Notes under the pieces: model-generated | Databases searched by the model: none | What the model was told of the DNA's origin: nothing | What the model saw: only the letters and a program-made list of their open reading frames with translations | From: Rhizobium pisi | GTDB taxonomy: Bacteria > Pseudomonadota > Alphaproteobacteria > Rhizobiales > Rhizobiaceae | Length of the DNA stretch: 64,000 bases | Direction of reading: 5' to 3' | Assembly: GCF_003938655.1 (NCBI RefSeq) | Contig: NZ_RJJT01000021.1 | Span: 50,755-114,754, forward strand | In this document: positions 35,518 through 44,424 of the stretch, piece after piece | Numbering within the stretch: the stretch's first letter is position 1 | Layout: each line of letters begins with the position of its first letter | Made by a program: the position numbers and the translations under genes

Positions 35518-35853
35518 GACCCCTCCCATGGATCTTCCCAGTTTAATCTAGCTTTTTATAGAGTTTTTGTCGCGCAGAGTCGTCACCCGAATAAAAATCC
35601 GGGCGGTCTCGACGTTTTGACGCGGCAGCGCGACCATATAACGTCGCCGATCTTCATCAATACTCTAAATGGGTGAAGGATGACGGTCGGCACTAATCCT
35701 TTGTGATGAAAATTGGATTCCAATTGGAGAAGTGGAGTGTTTTTGCTTCGATAGATGCTTTCGGGATCGTCACCACAAAAACCGATCGCCGATCGATTTA
35801 GGGCTTGAGCCGGACCCAGGGGCATAGCCTAGAAGACGATTCGCGAGGGCATT
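35518..35853. other. Divergent intergenic region, no gene seen
   Basis: This 336-bp gap separates the TolB/TPR cyclase (minus) from the MerR gene (plus). It is more AT-rich than its flanks and must hold both promoters. I see no convincing open frame or RNA. TTGAGC at about 35805 with TAGAAG about 19 bases later could be a long-spacer promoter of the MerR-controlled kind, but the match is weak. Confidence 0.4.
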
Positions 35854-36940
35854 ATGAACGAGCGAATGAACGAGAATCTCTGGTTGACGGCGGCCGAATG
35901 CGCCGAGCGGATCGGGCTGACGGTAAAGGCCCTTCGCCTCTATGAGAAACGCGGGCTGATCAATCCGTGGCGAACCGGCAAGAACTGGCGGCTCTACGGT
36001 GTCGAGGAGCTCGCGCGGCTGAATGAGATCCTGGCGCTCAAGCGATTAGGGCTCAGTCTGGCTAGGATCACCGAACTGCTGGCCGGTCAGGCAACCGATC
36101 TCGACCGGACGCTTGTCATGCAGCAAACGCAATTGCTCTCGCTGCGCAGCCGTGTGGAAGACAGTCTCTCACGGATCAATGCCTTGCGGCAGCGGATCGC
36201 TGCGGGAGAACCCATCTCGATCAACGAACTCGTTAGCATAGCGAAGGAGACTAGTATGACCGATCAATCCGCCGATGCTGTCGCTTGGCGGCGCTACGAG
36301 CAGGCGCGACCGCGCACGGAAGGCGAGATTGCCCCCGAACTCCTTGATCATTATCTCGGCGCTTATCTCTTCGATTGGGGCAGCAGTATCGCGATTGCCC
36401 GACGCGAGGGCGGACTGACGGCGCGGGTGCTCGGGCAGGAGGCCCTCGATATCTACCCGGAGAAGGAAGACGAATTCTTCTATCGCGTGGTTGCGGCGCA
36501 GCTCAGCTTCCGCCGTGGACCGGACGGGCGGGTGAATGGCCTTGTGCTGCATCAGAACGGATATGAGCAGGAGGCGCCGCGGATCGATGCTGGCGGAGGC
36601 GGCAAAGCTGGTCGCCGACCTGGAGAACCGGACGAAAAACAGGCGGCCGGTCGACAACAGCGAAGCGTTGCTGCGCAGTGTGATCGCCGAACATCAGAAC
36701 GGTGAGGTCGACTATGACAGGATGGTTCCCGCACTTGCCGATGCAGGACGGGAGCAGATGCCGATGATCCGCGCGGACCTGGAGCGGGCGGGTGCGTTGA
36801 GGTCGATTTCCTTCAGGGGCGTGTCGTCCGACGGGTGGGACGTCTATGACGTCGCCTTCGAAAACGCCGCGATGGAATGGAGATTTGCGCTTGCTGCGGA
36901 TGGCAGGTTCAGCGGGCTGTTCTTTCGGCGATTGCCGTGA
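35854..36940 (+). pseudogene. MerR-family regulator with C-terminal sensing domains, interrupted by +1 frameshift
   Basis: The first 36% or so is a MerR winged helix and coiled coil (WLTAAECAERIGLTVKALRL; LKRLGLSLARITELL). It continues into a domain like those attached to serine beta-lactamase-fold proteins (EFFYRVVAAQLSFRRGPDG; GLVLHQNGYE). The frame fails at about 36591-36594, where an extra G in GCTGGCGG shifts it to a nonsense tail ending at 36705. Removing one G restores IDAAEAAKLVADLE and an open frame through a further domain (AEHQNGEVDYDRMVPALADA; GWDVYDVAFENAAMEWRFAL) to the stop at 36940, about 361 residues in all. Either a real inactivating mutation, a programmed shift, or a sequencing error. 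The N-terminal DNA-binding part (up to 283 residues) could still be made. Confidence 0.8.
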
Positions 36941-36991
36941 GGCGGGCGCGGGTTATTGTGGCGGCGGTTTTCACGCGCAACGGGGATTTAG

Positions 36992-37876
36992 ATGACTGGT
37001 TCGGCCCGGAATTTCCTGGAGTTTCACGATATTCCGGAGCCCGGACTTCGATCGATCATTGCTCGCGCGGGTGAGCTTGCCAAAGCCTGGGATGAGCGGG
37101 CCATGTCGCAGAGCCTTGCGGGCAAACGCGTGGCGCTAATTGCCGATGACGGCGGCTGGCGCAACACGACCGCCTTCGATCTCGGCATTCAGGCGATGGG
37201 CGGCATCTGCGTGCATGTGCCGATCGGCTTCAATGCCAGAGAGGAGACCGGCGATCTCGCGGGTTATCTCGGCAATTGGTTCGACATGCTGGTGATCCGC
37301 ACGAAGGAACTTTCAACGCTGAAGGCGGTCGCTGCGGCCTCGCCCGTGCCTGTCATCAACGCGCGGACGCGCTCCAACCACCCTTGCGAGACGCTCGGCG
37401 ACCTTGCCTATATCAAGAGCCGGCGCGGCTCGATCGACAGGCTGAAGGTCGTAGGCGTAGCGGCGGATGCGAAAATCCTCCGCTCCTGGGTCGAAGCGTC
37501 GATCGCGCTGCCGATCGAGGTGGTCCAGGTCTATCCCGAACGCTGGCACGTCCGAGACAGCGCGCTGCTCAATGAGCGCTTCCGCGCAGGCACCGACATG
37601 AGCGAACTCTTGGATGCTGACGTCGTCATCACCGATTCATGGCCGGGCGATGCTGCCGGCGACGAACTCACCGGTTACCGGATCGGGACCGATGTGCTCG
37701 ATCGGTTGCCAGAGGATGCGATCTTCCTGCCGTGCCCGCCGGTGACGCGCGGCCAGGAGGTGACGGCCGGGGCGATGGAGCATCCGCTCTGCCGGAGCCG
37801 CGCCGCCAAGGCTTTTCTGCTGCATGCGCAGAATGCTCTGATGGAGTGGGTCGTCACCAGCGCAGCTCAGTCATGA
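36992..37876 (+). CDS. Aspartate/ornithine carbamoyltransferase-fold protein with non-canonical active site
   Basis: Product of 294 residues with the two-domain carbamoyltransferase fold: FLEFHDIPEPGLRSIIARA and LAGKRVALIADD open the N-terminal domain, and LKVVGVAADAKILRSWVEAS the C-terminal one. The carbamoyl-phosphate loop, normally S-T-R-T-R, reads GGWRNTTAF; the HPxQ motif reads HPCETLGD; the usual HCLP reads LPCPPVTRG. These changes argue against ordinary ornithine transcarbamylase activity. The true argF is expected elsewhere. It lies 51 bp after the MerR remnant and 32 bp before the GNAT gene, so it may share their transcript. Function unknown; a changed substrate or a regulatory role is possible. 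Confidence 0.7.
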   Translation: MTGSARNFLEFHDIPEPGLRSIIARAGELAKAWDERAMSQSLAGKRVALIADDGGWRNTTAFDLGIQAMGGICVHVPIGFNAREETGDLAGYLGNWFDMLVIRTKELSTLKAVAAASPVPVINARTRSNHPCETLGDLAYIKSRRGSIDRLKVVGVAADAKILRSWVEASIALPIEVVQVYPERWHVRDSALLNERFRAGTDMSELLDADVVITDSWPGDAAGDELTGYRIGTDVLDRLPEDAIFLPCPPVTRGQEVTAGAMEHPLCRSRAAKAFLLHAQNALMEWVVTSAAQS

Positions 37877-37908
37877 TAAAAGTGACGAGGGAGCGGGAGG
37901 TTTGGTAG

Positions 37909-38421
37909 ATGGGGGAGCTGACAGTCGAACTCGCGGAGAGCCCGGCGGAAATCGCCGCCGTGCGGGATCTCTGCCGATCGTTCCGGCAGTGGCTCTATGA
38001 CAATTATCCCCAGCATCGGCCGGTGATCGATCTCTATTACAATCCGCAAAAATTCGAGGCACTGCTCGTCGACCTGCCGCAGATTCACCAAAGGCCGAAG
38101 GGCGCGATCTTCCTGGCTTGGCTCGACGGAGAGCCGGTCGGTTGTGTCATGCATCACGAGCAAGCGCCTGACATTGCGGAGATGAAAAGGCTTTTCGTCT
38201 CGGCGGCTGCACGCGGTCACGGTGTCGCCGTGGCGCTTTGCGAGGCCTCGATCGCCCAGGCGAGAGCTGACGGTTATTTCTCGATGCGGCTCGATACCGG
38301 CATTTTCCAGACGGCGGCGCAGGGGCTCTATCGCCGCCTCGGCTTTCGGGAGCGGGATGCTTATTATTCGGTTCCGCCGGAGCTCGGACAGATCCTGCTC
38401 TTCTTCGAGCGTGAGATCTGA
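37909..38421 (+). CDS. GNAT-family N-acetyltransferase
   Basis: Single-domain GNAT of 170 residues. The acetyl-CoA binding segment (about 88-110; IAEMKRLFVSAAARGHGVAVAL) matches motif A with a slightly degenerate R/Q-x-x-G-x-A loop (RGHGVA), and GLYRRLGFRERDAYY is motif B. The N-terminal region (PQHRPVIDLYYNPQKFEALL) is a pattern seen in small rhizobial GNATs of unknown substrate. It follows the carbamoyltransferase-like gene after 32 bp, so the two may act on a common amino compound; this is inference from position only. Confidence 0.85.
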   Translation: MGELTVELAESPAEIAAVRDLCRSFRQWLYDNYPQHRPVIDLYYNPQKFEALLVDLPQIHQRPKGAIFLAWLDGEPVGCVMHHEQAPDIAEMKRLFVSAAARGHGVAVALCEASIAQARADGYFSMRLDTGIFQTAAQGLYRRLGFRERDAYYSVPPELGQILLFFEREI

Positions 38422-38491
38422 TCCTGTCATGCAATGCGTGCCGCTCGGCTGCGCCCTTGCTCCCCCCGGCGTGCTCAGGCATTGTTGCGAG

Positions 38492-39556
38492 ATGAGGAGA
38501 GCTTTCATCTTGCTGCTGGCGTTCTGGCCGGGCTTTGCGCTCGCCGATCAGGCCTTCTATCCGGCGAAATCGGGCAATGCCGATGCGCCAGTGCTGACCG
38601 TCTACTCCTCGCTCGACGAGCCGCTGGCGCAGCCGATGATCCGAGGGTTCCAGGAGGCAAATCCCGATATCGCGGTCAAATACGAGGACATGCTGACCGG
38701 CGATATCTACGACCGGATCGTCAGGGAGACGGATGCCGGCGGAAAGACGGCGGATTTTGCCTTCTCTTCGGCGATGGACCTGCAGGTGAAGCTTTCCAAC
38801 GACGGATACGCGCAGGTCAGCAACCTGCCGATGAGTGCCGCATGGCCAAAATGGGCAAACTGGCGCAACACTGCCTATGCGCTGACCTTCGAGCCGGCAG
38901 TATTCGTCTATCACAAGCCGAGCTTTGCGCATGAACCGGTGCCGAGCTCACGGGCGGAATTCGTGGATTATCTGAAGCGCAAGGGCAATGCGGTCTATGG
39001 CCGGATCAGCACCTACGATATCGAGCGCTCCGGCGTCGGCTTTCTCTTCATGGCGCGCGATCAGGAGCAGTTCGGCGACATCTGGTCGGTGATCGGGGCG
39101 ATGGGGGCGGCGGGCGTCAAGCTTTATTCGACGAGCTCGGCGATCCTCGAGCGTGTCGCCGACGGGCGCTTCGTGCTCGGCTACAATATTCTCGGCTCCT
39201 ATGCGGCCGACTGGGCCTCACGCGACCCCGATGTCGGCATCGTGCTGCCGAAGGATTATACGGTGGTGATGTCGCGGATCGGGTTGGTGCCGCAGGCCGC
39301 CGCCGAACCGGAGCTCGGGCGTCGCTATCTCGCCTTCTTCATGTCGAAGGAGGGGCAGACGATCATGGCGCGTGAACTGCAGATCCCGGCCGTCAGCCCC
39401 GAAGTGGCGGGAGAAAATACCGCCAATACGCTGCAGGAGCTGCTCGGCGCCCAACTTCGGCCGGTGCCGGTCAGTCCCGGACTCATGGTCTATCTCGACC
39501 AGGTGAAGCGGGCGCGGCTGATCGCGCATTGGAACGAGGTTCTGCGGGCGCAGTGA
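38492..39556 (+). CDS. Periplasmic iron(III)-type ABC transporter substrate-binding protein
   Basis: Extracytoplasmic solute-binding protein of 354 residues from the ATG at 38492, which gives a compact signal peptide (MRRAFILLLAFWPGFALA, then DQAF). The mature part resembles AfuA/FbpA-type binding proteins (VLTVYSSLDEPLAQPMIRGF; ILERVADGRFVLGYNILGSY; SKEGQTIMARE). No permease or ATPase gene is adjacent, so it may feed a distant transporter or act as a sensor input. The 70 bp before it lack a strong ribosome-binding site, so the start is chosen on the signal peptide. It ends 304 bp before tctC on the same strand. Confidence 0.85.
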   Translation: MRRAFILLLAFWPGFALADQAFYPAKSGNADAPVLTVYSSLDEPLAQPMIRGFQEANPDIAVKYEDMLTGDIYDRIVRETDAGGKTADFAFSSAMDLQVKLSNDGYAQVSNLPMSAAWPKWANWRNTAYALTFEPAVFVYHKPSFAHEPVPSSRAEFVDYLKRKGNAVYGRISTYDIERSGVGFLFMARDQEQFGDIWSVIGAMGAAGVKLYSTSSAILERVADGRFVLGYNILGSYAADWASRDPDVGIVLPKDYTVVMSRIGLVPQAAAEPELGRRYLAFFMSKEGQTIMARELQIPAVSPEVAGENTANTLQELLGAQLRPVPVSPGLMVYLDQVKRARLIAHWNEVLRAQ

Positions 39557-39860
39557 AGCGCGTCAGCTTTCGGCTGATGCGGGAAACCTACACCCCAAGC
39601 AGCTGCGAAGAGCCGAATTCAGGGCGGCGTCTCCCAATTACGGCAAAAAAGTGTCCCCCTCTTCTGGATATCTCGCCGATGTCAGCTAAATGACAGGTTG
39701 TTGTGGTGGCTTTGGCTACTTCTTCTCCGTGGAGGCGGAGAGCTGAAGCCTTGGGAGGAGTTCCGCTCGTCACTCAGGACAACCATGTCCGCTGGCCGGC
39801 CATCCTTTCCGATTCCCTGGAGAATAACAGGCGGTCGCTCAGCCGCCCACGGAGGACATC
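39557..39860 (+). other. tctC upstream region with TGTCA-N6-TGACA inverted repeat
   Basis: A 304-bp gap containing the inverted repeat TGTCA (39680-39684) and TGACA (39691-39695), which could be an operator for a dimeric activator or repressor of tctCBA. No gene is visible. CGGAGGACATC precedes the tctC ATG as a strong ribosome-binding site. Confidence 0.4.
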
Positions 39861-40805
39861 GTGAAGCATACGCTCATCGTAACCGTTTTCGCAGCCGCCA
39901 TCGCGCTGCCGGCCTATTCGGCCGACTACACCATCATCGCGCCTGCAGCACCCGGCGGCGGCTGGGACCAGACGGCCCGCTCGCTGCAGACCGTGCTGCA
40001 ACAGGAGAAGATCTCCGGCAGCGTGCAGGTCCAGAACGTCCCGGGCGCCGGCGGCACAATCGGTCTTGCCCAGTTCAGCAGCCAGGCTGCCGGCAATCCG
40101 AACTCGCTGATCGTCGGCGGCTATGTCATGGTCGGCGCAATCCTCACCAACAAGTCGCCGGTCACGCTCAAGGATGTCACGCCAATCGCTCGTCTTACCG
40201 GCGAGTATGAGGCCGTGGTCGTTCCGTCCTCGTCCGAGATCAAGACCATGGCCGATCTGGTCGCGGCTCTGAAGAAGGATCCGGGTGCGGTTTCCTGGGG
40301 CGGCGGTTCCGCCGGCGGCACCGACCATATCGCCGTCGGCCTGATCGCCAAGGCCTCCGGCGTCGACCCGACCAAGATCAACTATGTCGCCTTCTCCGGC
40401 GGCGGTGAAGCGCTCGCCGCCATTCTCGGCGGCCAGGTCACGGCCGGCGTCTCGAGCTACAGCGAGTTCGAATCGCAGGTGAAGTCAGGCACGCTCCGTC
40501 TCCTCGCCATATCCAGCGACAAGCGCGTCGAAGGTATCGATGCCCCGACGCTGAAGGAAGCCGGCACCGATGTCAGCATCCAGAACTGGCGCATGGTCGC
40601 AGCCGCGCCCGGCCTGTCGGCTGAGCAGGTCGCAGCCGTCACCGCCGATTTCGAGAAGCTGCACAGCTCTGCCGCCTGGCAGGAAACCTTGAAGACAAAG
40701 GGCTGGGCCGACACCTACCTGTCCGGCGATGCCTTCAAGGCGCAGCTCGAAAAGGATGTCTCCGCCACTGAAGGCATTCTCAAAGATATCGGTCTCGTTC
40801 AATGA
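39861..40805 (+). CDS. tctC: Tripartite tricarboxylate transporter substrate-binding protein
   Basis: Periplasmic binding protein of the TTT family, 314 residues, capturing a carboxylate (citrate or similar) for the TctAB membrane pair. A signal peptide (MKHTLIVTVFAAAIALPAYSA) is followed by the family opening YTIIAPAAPGGGWDQTAR and VQNVPGAGGTIGLAQF, then VSWGGGSAGGTDHIAVGL in the binding cleft. The stop overlaps the tctB start by four bases (ATGA). The carboxylate bound cannot be deduced; family members bind citrate, other tricarboxylates or aromatic acids. Confidence 0.94.
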   Translation: MKHTLIVTVFAAAIALPAYSADYTIIAPAAPGGGWDQTARSLQTVLQQEKISGSVQVQNVPGAGGTIGLAQFSSQAAGNPNSLIVGGYVMVGAILTNKSPVTLKDVTPIARLTGEYEAVVVPSSSEIKTMADLVAALKKDPGAVSWGGGSAGGTDHIAVGLIAKASGVDPTKINYVAFSGGGEALAAILGGQVTAGVSSYSEFESQVKSGTLRLLAISSDKRVEGIDAPTLKEAGTDVSIQNWRMVAAAPGLSAEQVAAVTADFEKLHSSAAWQETLKTKGWADTYLSGDAFKAQLEKDVSATEGILKDIGLVQ

Positions 40806-41293
40806 GTGAAGCCGATACATCATCGGCAACGAAGCGCCGCCCTGATTGGGCGGCGCTGATTATTGCCGTTTTCCTTCTCGCCGTCGCAGCCGTGGTGTTC
40901 TGGGACGCGTCGCATCTGAAGACGATCGCGCAGTATGATCGGATCGGTCCCTCGACGGTGCCGAAAGTCGTTGCATTCGGCCTCTTCTGTCTTGGTATCT
41001 GGACGGCTTTCGAGGCCTGGCGCGGCGATTTTCCCGAGCGTGAGCAACAGGAAGTAGCGCCGGTCATCTGGATTGTCGCGGGTCTTGCCGGGCAGATGCT
41101 GCTGTTGCGTATCGCGGGCTTCTCGATCGCCACCGGCGTGCTCTTCGCGCTGACCGCGCGCGGCTTCGGAAAGCGCCAGATCTGGATCTCGTTGCCCATC
41201 GGCATCGTGCTGAGCTTCGTCGTCTGGGCAATTTTCTCGCAGCTCCTGCAGCTTACGCTGCCGGCCGGTCCGCTCGAACACCTGTTCTTCTGA
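40802..41293 (+). CDS. tctB: Tripartite tricarboxylate transporter small membrane subunit
   Basis: Small integral membrane protein of 163 residues with four predicted hydrophobic helices (about 19-37, 57-75, 85-112, 125-150), the usual TctB topology. It is poorly conserved in general; the assignment rests on position between tctC and tctA, length, and phrases such as YDRIGPSTVPKVVAFGLFCLG. It overlaps tctC by 4 nt; tctA begins 92 bp downstream. Confidence 0.92.
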   Translation: MSEADTSSATKRRPDWAALIIAVFLLAVAAVVFWDASHLKTIAQYDRIGPSTVPKVVAFGLFCLGIWTAFEAWRGDFPEREQQEVAPVIWIVAGLAGQMLLLRIAGFSIATGVLFALTARGFGKRQIWISLPIGIVLSFVVWAIFSQLLQLTLPAGPLEHLFF

Positions 41294-41385
41294 TAGCGCC
41301 CTCAACGGGTCGGGCGCTTTCGGCTCCTTTGCTTTTTGCGCGGACGGTCTGTTCCCCCGCAGGAACCTCCGCTTGGGACGAAGAC

Positions 41386-42903
41386 ATGAACACTTTCGAA
41401 TTCCTCTGGCAGGGCATTCTGGTTGCGGCGCAACCGATCAACCTGCTCTACGCCCTCGTTGGCGTTACTCTCGGCACCGCCGTCGGCGTGCTCCCGGGCA
41501 TCGGTCCGGCGCTGACCGTGGCGCTGCTGCTGCCCGCAACCTACAAGCTCGATCCGGGCGGCTCGCTCATCATGTTCGCTGGTATCTATTACGGCGGCAT
41601 GTATGGCGGTTCGACCACCTCGATCCTCCTGAACACACCGGGTGAAAGCGCTTCGATCGTCACTGCGCTCGAAGGCAACAAGATGGCGCGCGCGGGCCGC
41701 GGTGGACCGGCGCTGGCGACGGCGGCCATCGGCTCGTTCGTGGCTGGCCTGATCGCAACGCTCGGGCTGGCCTTCATCGCGCCCTATATCGTCAAGCTGG
41801 CGCTGATTTTCGGACCGCGTGAATATTTCGCGCTGATGGTGCTCGCCTTCGTCACCGTCTCCTCGGCATTCGGGGATTCGGCGCTGCGCGGTCTCACCTC
41901 GCTCTTCATCGGCTTTGCGCTCGCCATGGTCGGCATCGACCAGCAGACGGGCCAGGCGCGGCTCTCCTTCGGCATCCCCGACCTGCTCGACGGTATCGAG
42001 GTGACGACGCTGGCCGTCGCCATGTTCGCAATCGGCGAGACGCTTTATATCGCCGCCCAAGGCAAACGCGGCGAGGACAAGGTGGAAGCCGTCAGGGGGT
42101 CGCTCTGGATGACTGCCGAGGATTGGGCGCGTTCATGGAAACCGTGGCTGCGCGGCACGCTGATCGGCTTTCCGATCGGCGCCATGCCGGCAGGCGGCGC
42201 GGAAATCGGCACGTTCCTTTCCTATGCCGCCGAAAAGCGGCTGTCGAAGAACCCCGAGGAATTCGGTCGCGGTGCGATTGAAGGCGTTGCCGGACCCGAG
42301 GCCGCCAACAATGCCTCGGCTGCCGGCACGCTGGTGCCGCTGCTGACGCTCGGCCTGCCGACATCCGCGACGGCAGCGATCATGCTCGCCGGCTTCCAGC
42401 AATACGGGTTGCAGCCGGGGCCATTGCTTTTCGCCACCAATCCGCAGCTTGTCTGGGGTCTGATCGCCAGCCTGCTCATCGCCAACGCGATGCTGCTGGT
42501 GCTGAACCTGCCGATGATCGGCCTTTGGGTTCGTCTGCTGACGATCCCGAAGCACTGGCTCTATGCCGGTATCCTGCTCTTTGCCACGCTCGGGACGATC
42601 GGCGCCAACCCGTCGGTGTTCGAACTCGGCATGCTGCTGGCCTTCGGCCTGCTCGGCTATGGGATGCGGCTCTTCGGCTATCCGATCGCGCCAACCGTCG
42701 TCGGCCTGATCCTCGGACCGCTTGCCGAACAACAGCTGCGCCGGGCATTGGCGATCAGCCAGGGCGACGTCACGACGCTTGTCATGTCGCCGATCGCTGC
42801 GGGCCTGCTCATCGTTGCGGCCGCCGCCTTCCTCATCCCGCTGATCCTGCGGCTTCGCGGTCGTGGCCAGGTGCTGTCGCAGCTGGCGGCAAACGAAGAC
42901 TAA
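41386..42903 (+). CDS. tctA: Tripartite tricarboxylate transporter large membrane subunit
   Basis: Permease of 505 residues from the ATG at 41386 with many hydrophobic helices. Family signatures are GVLPGIGPALTVALLLPATY, YYGGMYGGSTTSILLNTPGE, GLPTSATAAIMLAGFQQYG and the GFPIGAMPAGGAEIGTFLSY segment. The last gene of tctCBA, followed after about 25 bp by a hairpin terminator. The open frame extends 19 codons upstream, but NTFEFLWQG is the usual family N-terminus. Confidence 0.95.
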   Translation: MNTFEFLWQGILVAAQPINLLYALVGVTLGTAVGVLPGIGPALTVALLLPATYKLDPGGSLIMFAGIYYGGMYGGSTTSILLNTPGESASIVTALEGNKMARAGRGGPALATAAIGSFVAGLIATLGLAFIAPYIVKLALIFGPREYFALMVLAFVTVSSAFGDSALRGLTSLFIGFALAMVGIDQQTGQARLSFGIPDLLDGIEVTTLAVAMFAIGETLYIAAQGKRGEDKVEAVRGSLWMTAEDWARSWKPWLRGTLIGFPIGAMPAGGAEIGTFLSYAAEKRLSKNPEEFGRGAIEGVAGPEAANNASAAGTLVPLLTLGLPTSATAAIMLAGFQQYGLQPGPLLFATNPQLVWGLIASLLIANAMLLVLNLPMIGLWVRLLTIPKHWLYAGILLFATLGTIGANPSVFELGMLLAFGLLGYGMRLFGYPIAPTVVGLILGPLAEQQLRRALAISQGDVTTLVMSPIAAGLLIVAAAAFLIPLILRLRGRGQVLSQLAANED

Positions 42904-42928
42904 AAAGACTAACCGACCCCTCCCTCAG

Positions 42929-42965
42929 GGCCGGCCATGGAAACATGGTCCGGCCTCTTCTTTTT
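42929..42965 (+). terminator. Intrinsic terminator after tctA
   Basis: GGCCGG and CCATG pair with their complements across a GAAA loop with one bulged base, and the stem is followed by TCTTCTTTTTG. It closes the tctCBA operon. Confidence 0.8.
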
Positions 42966-43054
42966 GCATGGCTGAGGTGATGTTCCGTGCGTTGTCGAGG
43001 TCTCCAAGCATTCCCACCTGTAGGAGGTCAATCACAGAGCGAAAGAAAAAGACA

Positions 43055-43225
43055 ATGTCCGCCATCCGCAGTGCCATCCATACCGGTTTCCTTGGTCGTG
43101 CATTCGCCGCGCTCGGCGCCGCAAATGCCGTCAGTGCCGCTGTCGAAGCCGGCCGCCGTCCGCAGGCCCGCGACCTCAGGGAACTCGGCATCGACCCGGT
43201 CTCCTTCGGCCAGGTCATCCGCTAA
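43055..43225 (+). CDS. DUF1127-like small protein
   Basis: Small protein of 56 residues with a hydrophobic or amphipathic N-terminal helix (FLGRAFAALGAANAVSAAVEAG) and the C-terminal RDLRELGIDP motif characteristic of the DUF1127/YjiS-like group. Family members in Alphaproteobacteria bind RNA or influence phosphate and carbon metabolism in some species; the role of this one is unknown. It stands alone between two terminators. A longer in-frame opening upstream has no similarity to the family and overlaps the tctA terminator. Confidence 0.8.
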   Translation: MSAIRSAIHTGFLGRAFAALGAANAVSAAVEAGRRPQARDLRELGIDPVSFGQVIR

Positions 43226-43252
43226 GATCTTCGAGCATGCCCTGAACGAGAC

Positions 43253-43286
43253 AGCCCGCAACCGGATGGTCGCGGGCTTTATTTTT
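43253..43286 (+). terminator. Intrinsic terminator after the DUF1127 gene
   Basis: AGCCCGC and GCGGGCT form a 7-bp stem around a 12-base loop, followed by TTATTTTTG, 27 bp after the stop codon. Confidence 0.8.
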
Positions 43287-43332
43287 GTCTGGGCGGTGGT
43301 GCCGCAACGCCGGGCGCTGCGGCATGGGGGTG

Positions 43333-44424
43333 TCAGGCGTGAAGCTCTTCCCGCCGTTCGACCTGATCGTCCACCCGTTCACGCTTGTTGTGGCGGATGG
43401 ACGACCAGAGGGACAGGCCGATCAAGGCTGCGCCGCCAAGGCCGGTGATCACCTCGGGGATATGCACCAAGGTCTGCGCATACATGATCACCGAGAGGAT
43501 TAGGATGGCATAGAAGGCCCCGTGCTCGAGGTAGCGGTATTCCGCAAGCGTTCCCTTCTCCACCAGCATGATCGTCATCGAGCGCACATACATGGCGCCG
43601 ATTCCGAGGCCGATCGCAATGACGAAGAGGTTCTGCGTCAGCGCAAAGGCGCCGATGACCCCGTCGAAGGAGAAGCTGGCGTCCAGGACCTCCAGATAGA
43701 TGAAGGCGCCGAGACCGCCCTTGGCGGCAGCGCCCATCGTCTGCTGCGAGGCATCGAGCAGCCCGCCGACCACTTCGACCGCGAGGAAGGTGAGGAGGCC
43801 GTAGATGGCGCAATGGACGAAGACGGTGGCTTCCTCGCCGCCGATCAGCCAGGAGAAAGCCAGCATCAGCGCGAGCACGAAAGCGATCTCGATGCCCTTG
43901 ATGGTAGCGGAACGTGCCATCACCCTTTCCAGGCCCGGAAGCCAATGGATTTCCTTCTTATGGTCGAAGAAATAGCTGAGGCCGATCATCATCAGGAAGG
44001 TGCCGCCGAAGGCTGCGATCGGCAGATGTGCATCGTTCATGATGCGGGCATATTCATCGGGCTCGCGGGCGGCCAGAACAAGGGCGTCCCAGGGGCCGAT
44101 CTGCGCCGCGATCGCGACGATTGCCAGCGGGAAGACGATACGCATGCCGAAGACGGCGATGACGATGCCCCAGGTGAGGAAGCGTTTCTGCCAGACCGGC
44201 GTCATCTCCTTCAGCTTGTTGGCATTAACGATGGCATTGTCGAAGGAGAGCGAGATCTCCAGTACCGCAAGCACGGTGCAGATGAAGAAGACGATCGCCA
44301 TGCCGCCGATCGTGCCTGTGGTCTGCCAGCCGAGCAGGGCGCCAAGAACAAGGCCAAGGGCCGTGACGATGAAAGCCCAGCGGAAATAGCCGAGCGAGGA
44401 TTTGGAGGTCTGAGGCTGGTTCAT
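43333..44424 (-). CDS. DUF475 (TerC-like) integral membrane protein
   Basis: A 363-residue polytopic membrane protein from the ATG at 44424, preceded by CGAGGTG. Several long hydrophobic helices are interrupted by ISLSFDNAIVNANKLKEM and LDASFSFDGVIGAFALTQN, two copies of the S-F-D-N/G motif in membrane helices typical of TerC-like metal transporters. TerC-like proteins are implicated in manganese or other metal export and tellurite resistance; a role in metal homeostasis is inferred. The frame is open 28 codons upstream without similarity. It has an unusually long 5' region with hairpins. Confidence 0.85.
   Translation of the reverse strand: MNQPQTSKSSLGYFRWAFIVTALGLVLGALLGWQTTGTIGGMAIVFFICTVLAVLEISLSFDNAIVNANKLKEMTPVWQKRFLTWGIVIAVFGMRIVFPLAIVAIAAQIGPWDALVLAAREPDEYARIMNDAHLPIAAFGGTFLMMIGLSYFFDHKKEIHWLPGLERVMARSATIKGIEIAFVLALMLAFSWLIGGEEATVFVHCAIYGLLTFLAVEVVGGLLDASQQTMGAAAKGGLGAFIYLEVLDASFSFDGVIGAFALTQNLFVIAIGLGIGAMYVRSMTIMLVEKGTLAEYRYLEHGAFYAILILSVIMYAQTLVHIPEVITGLGGAALIGLSLWSSIRHNKRERVDDQVERREELHA

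Noticed and set aside
35583..35825. An 80-codon minus-strand frame upstream of the TolB/TPR cyclase
   Set aside because: AT-rich promoter region, poor codon bias and no ribosome site.
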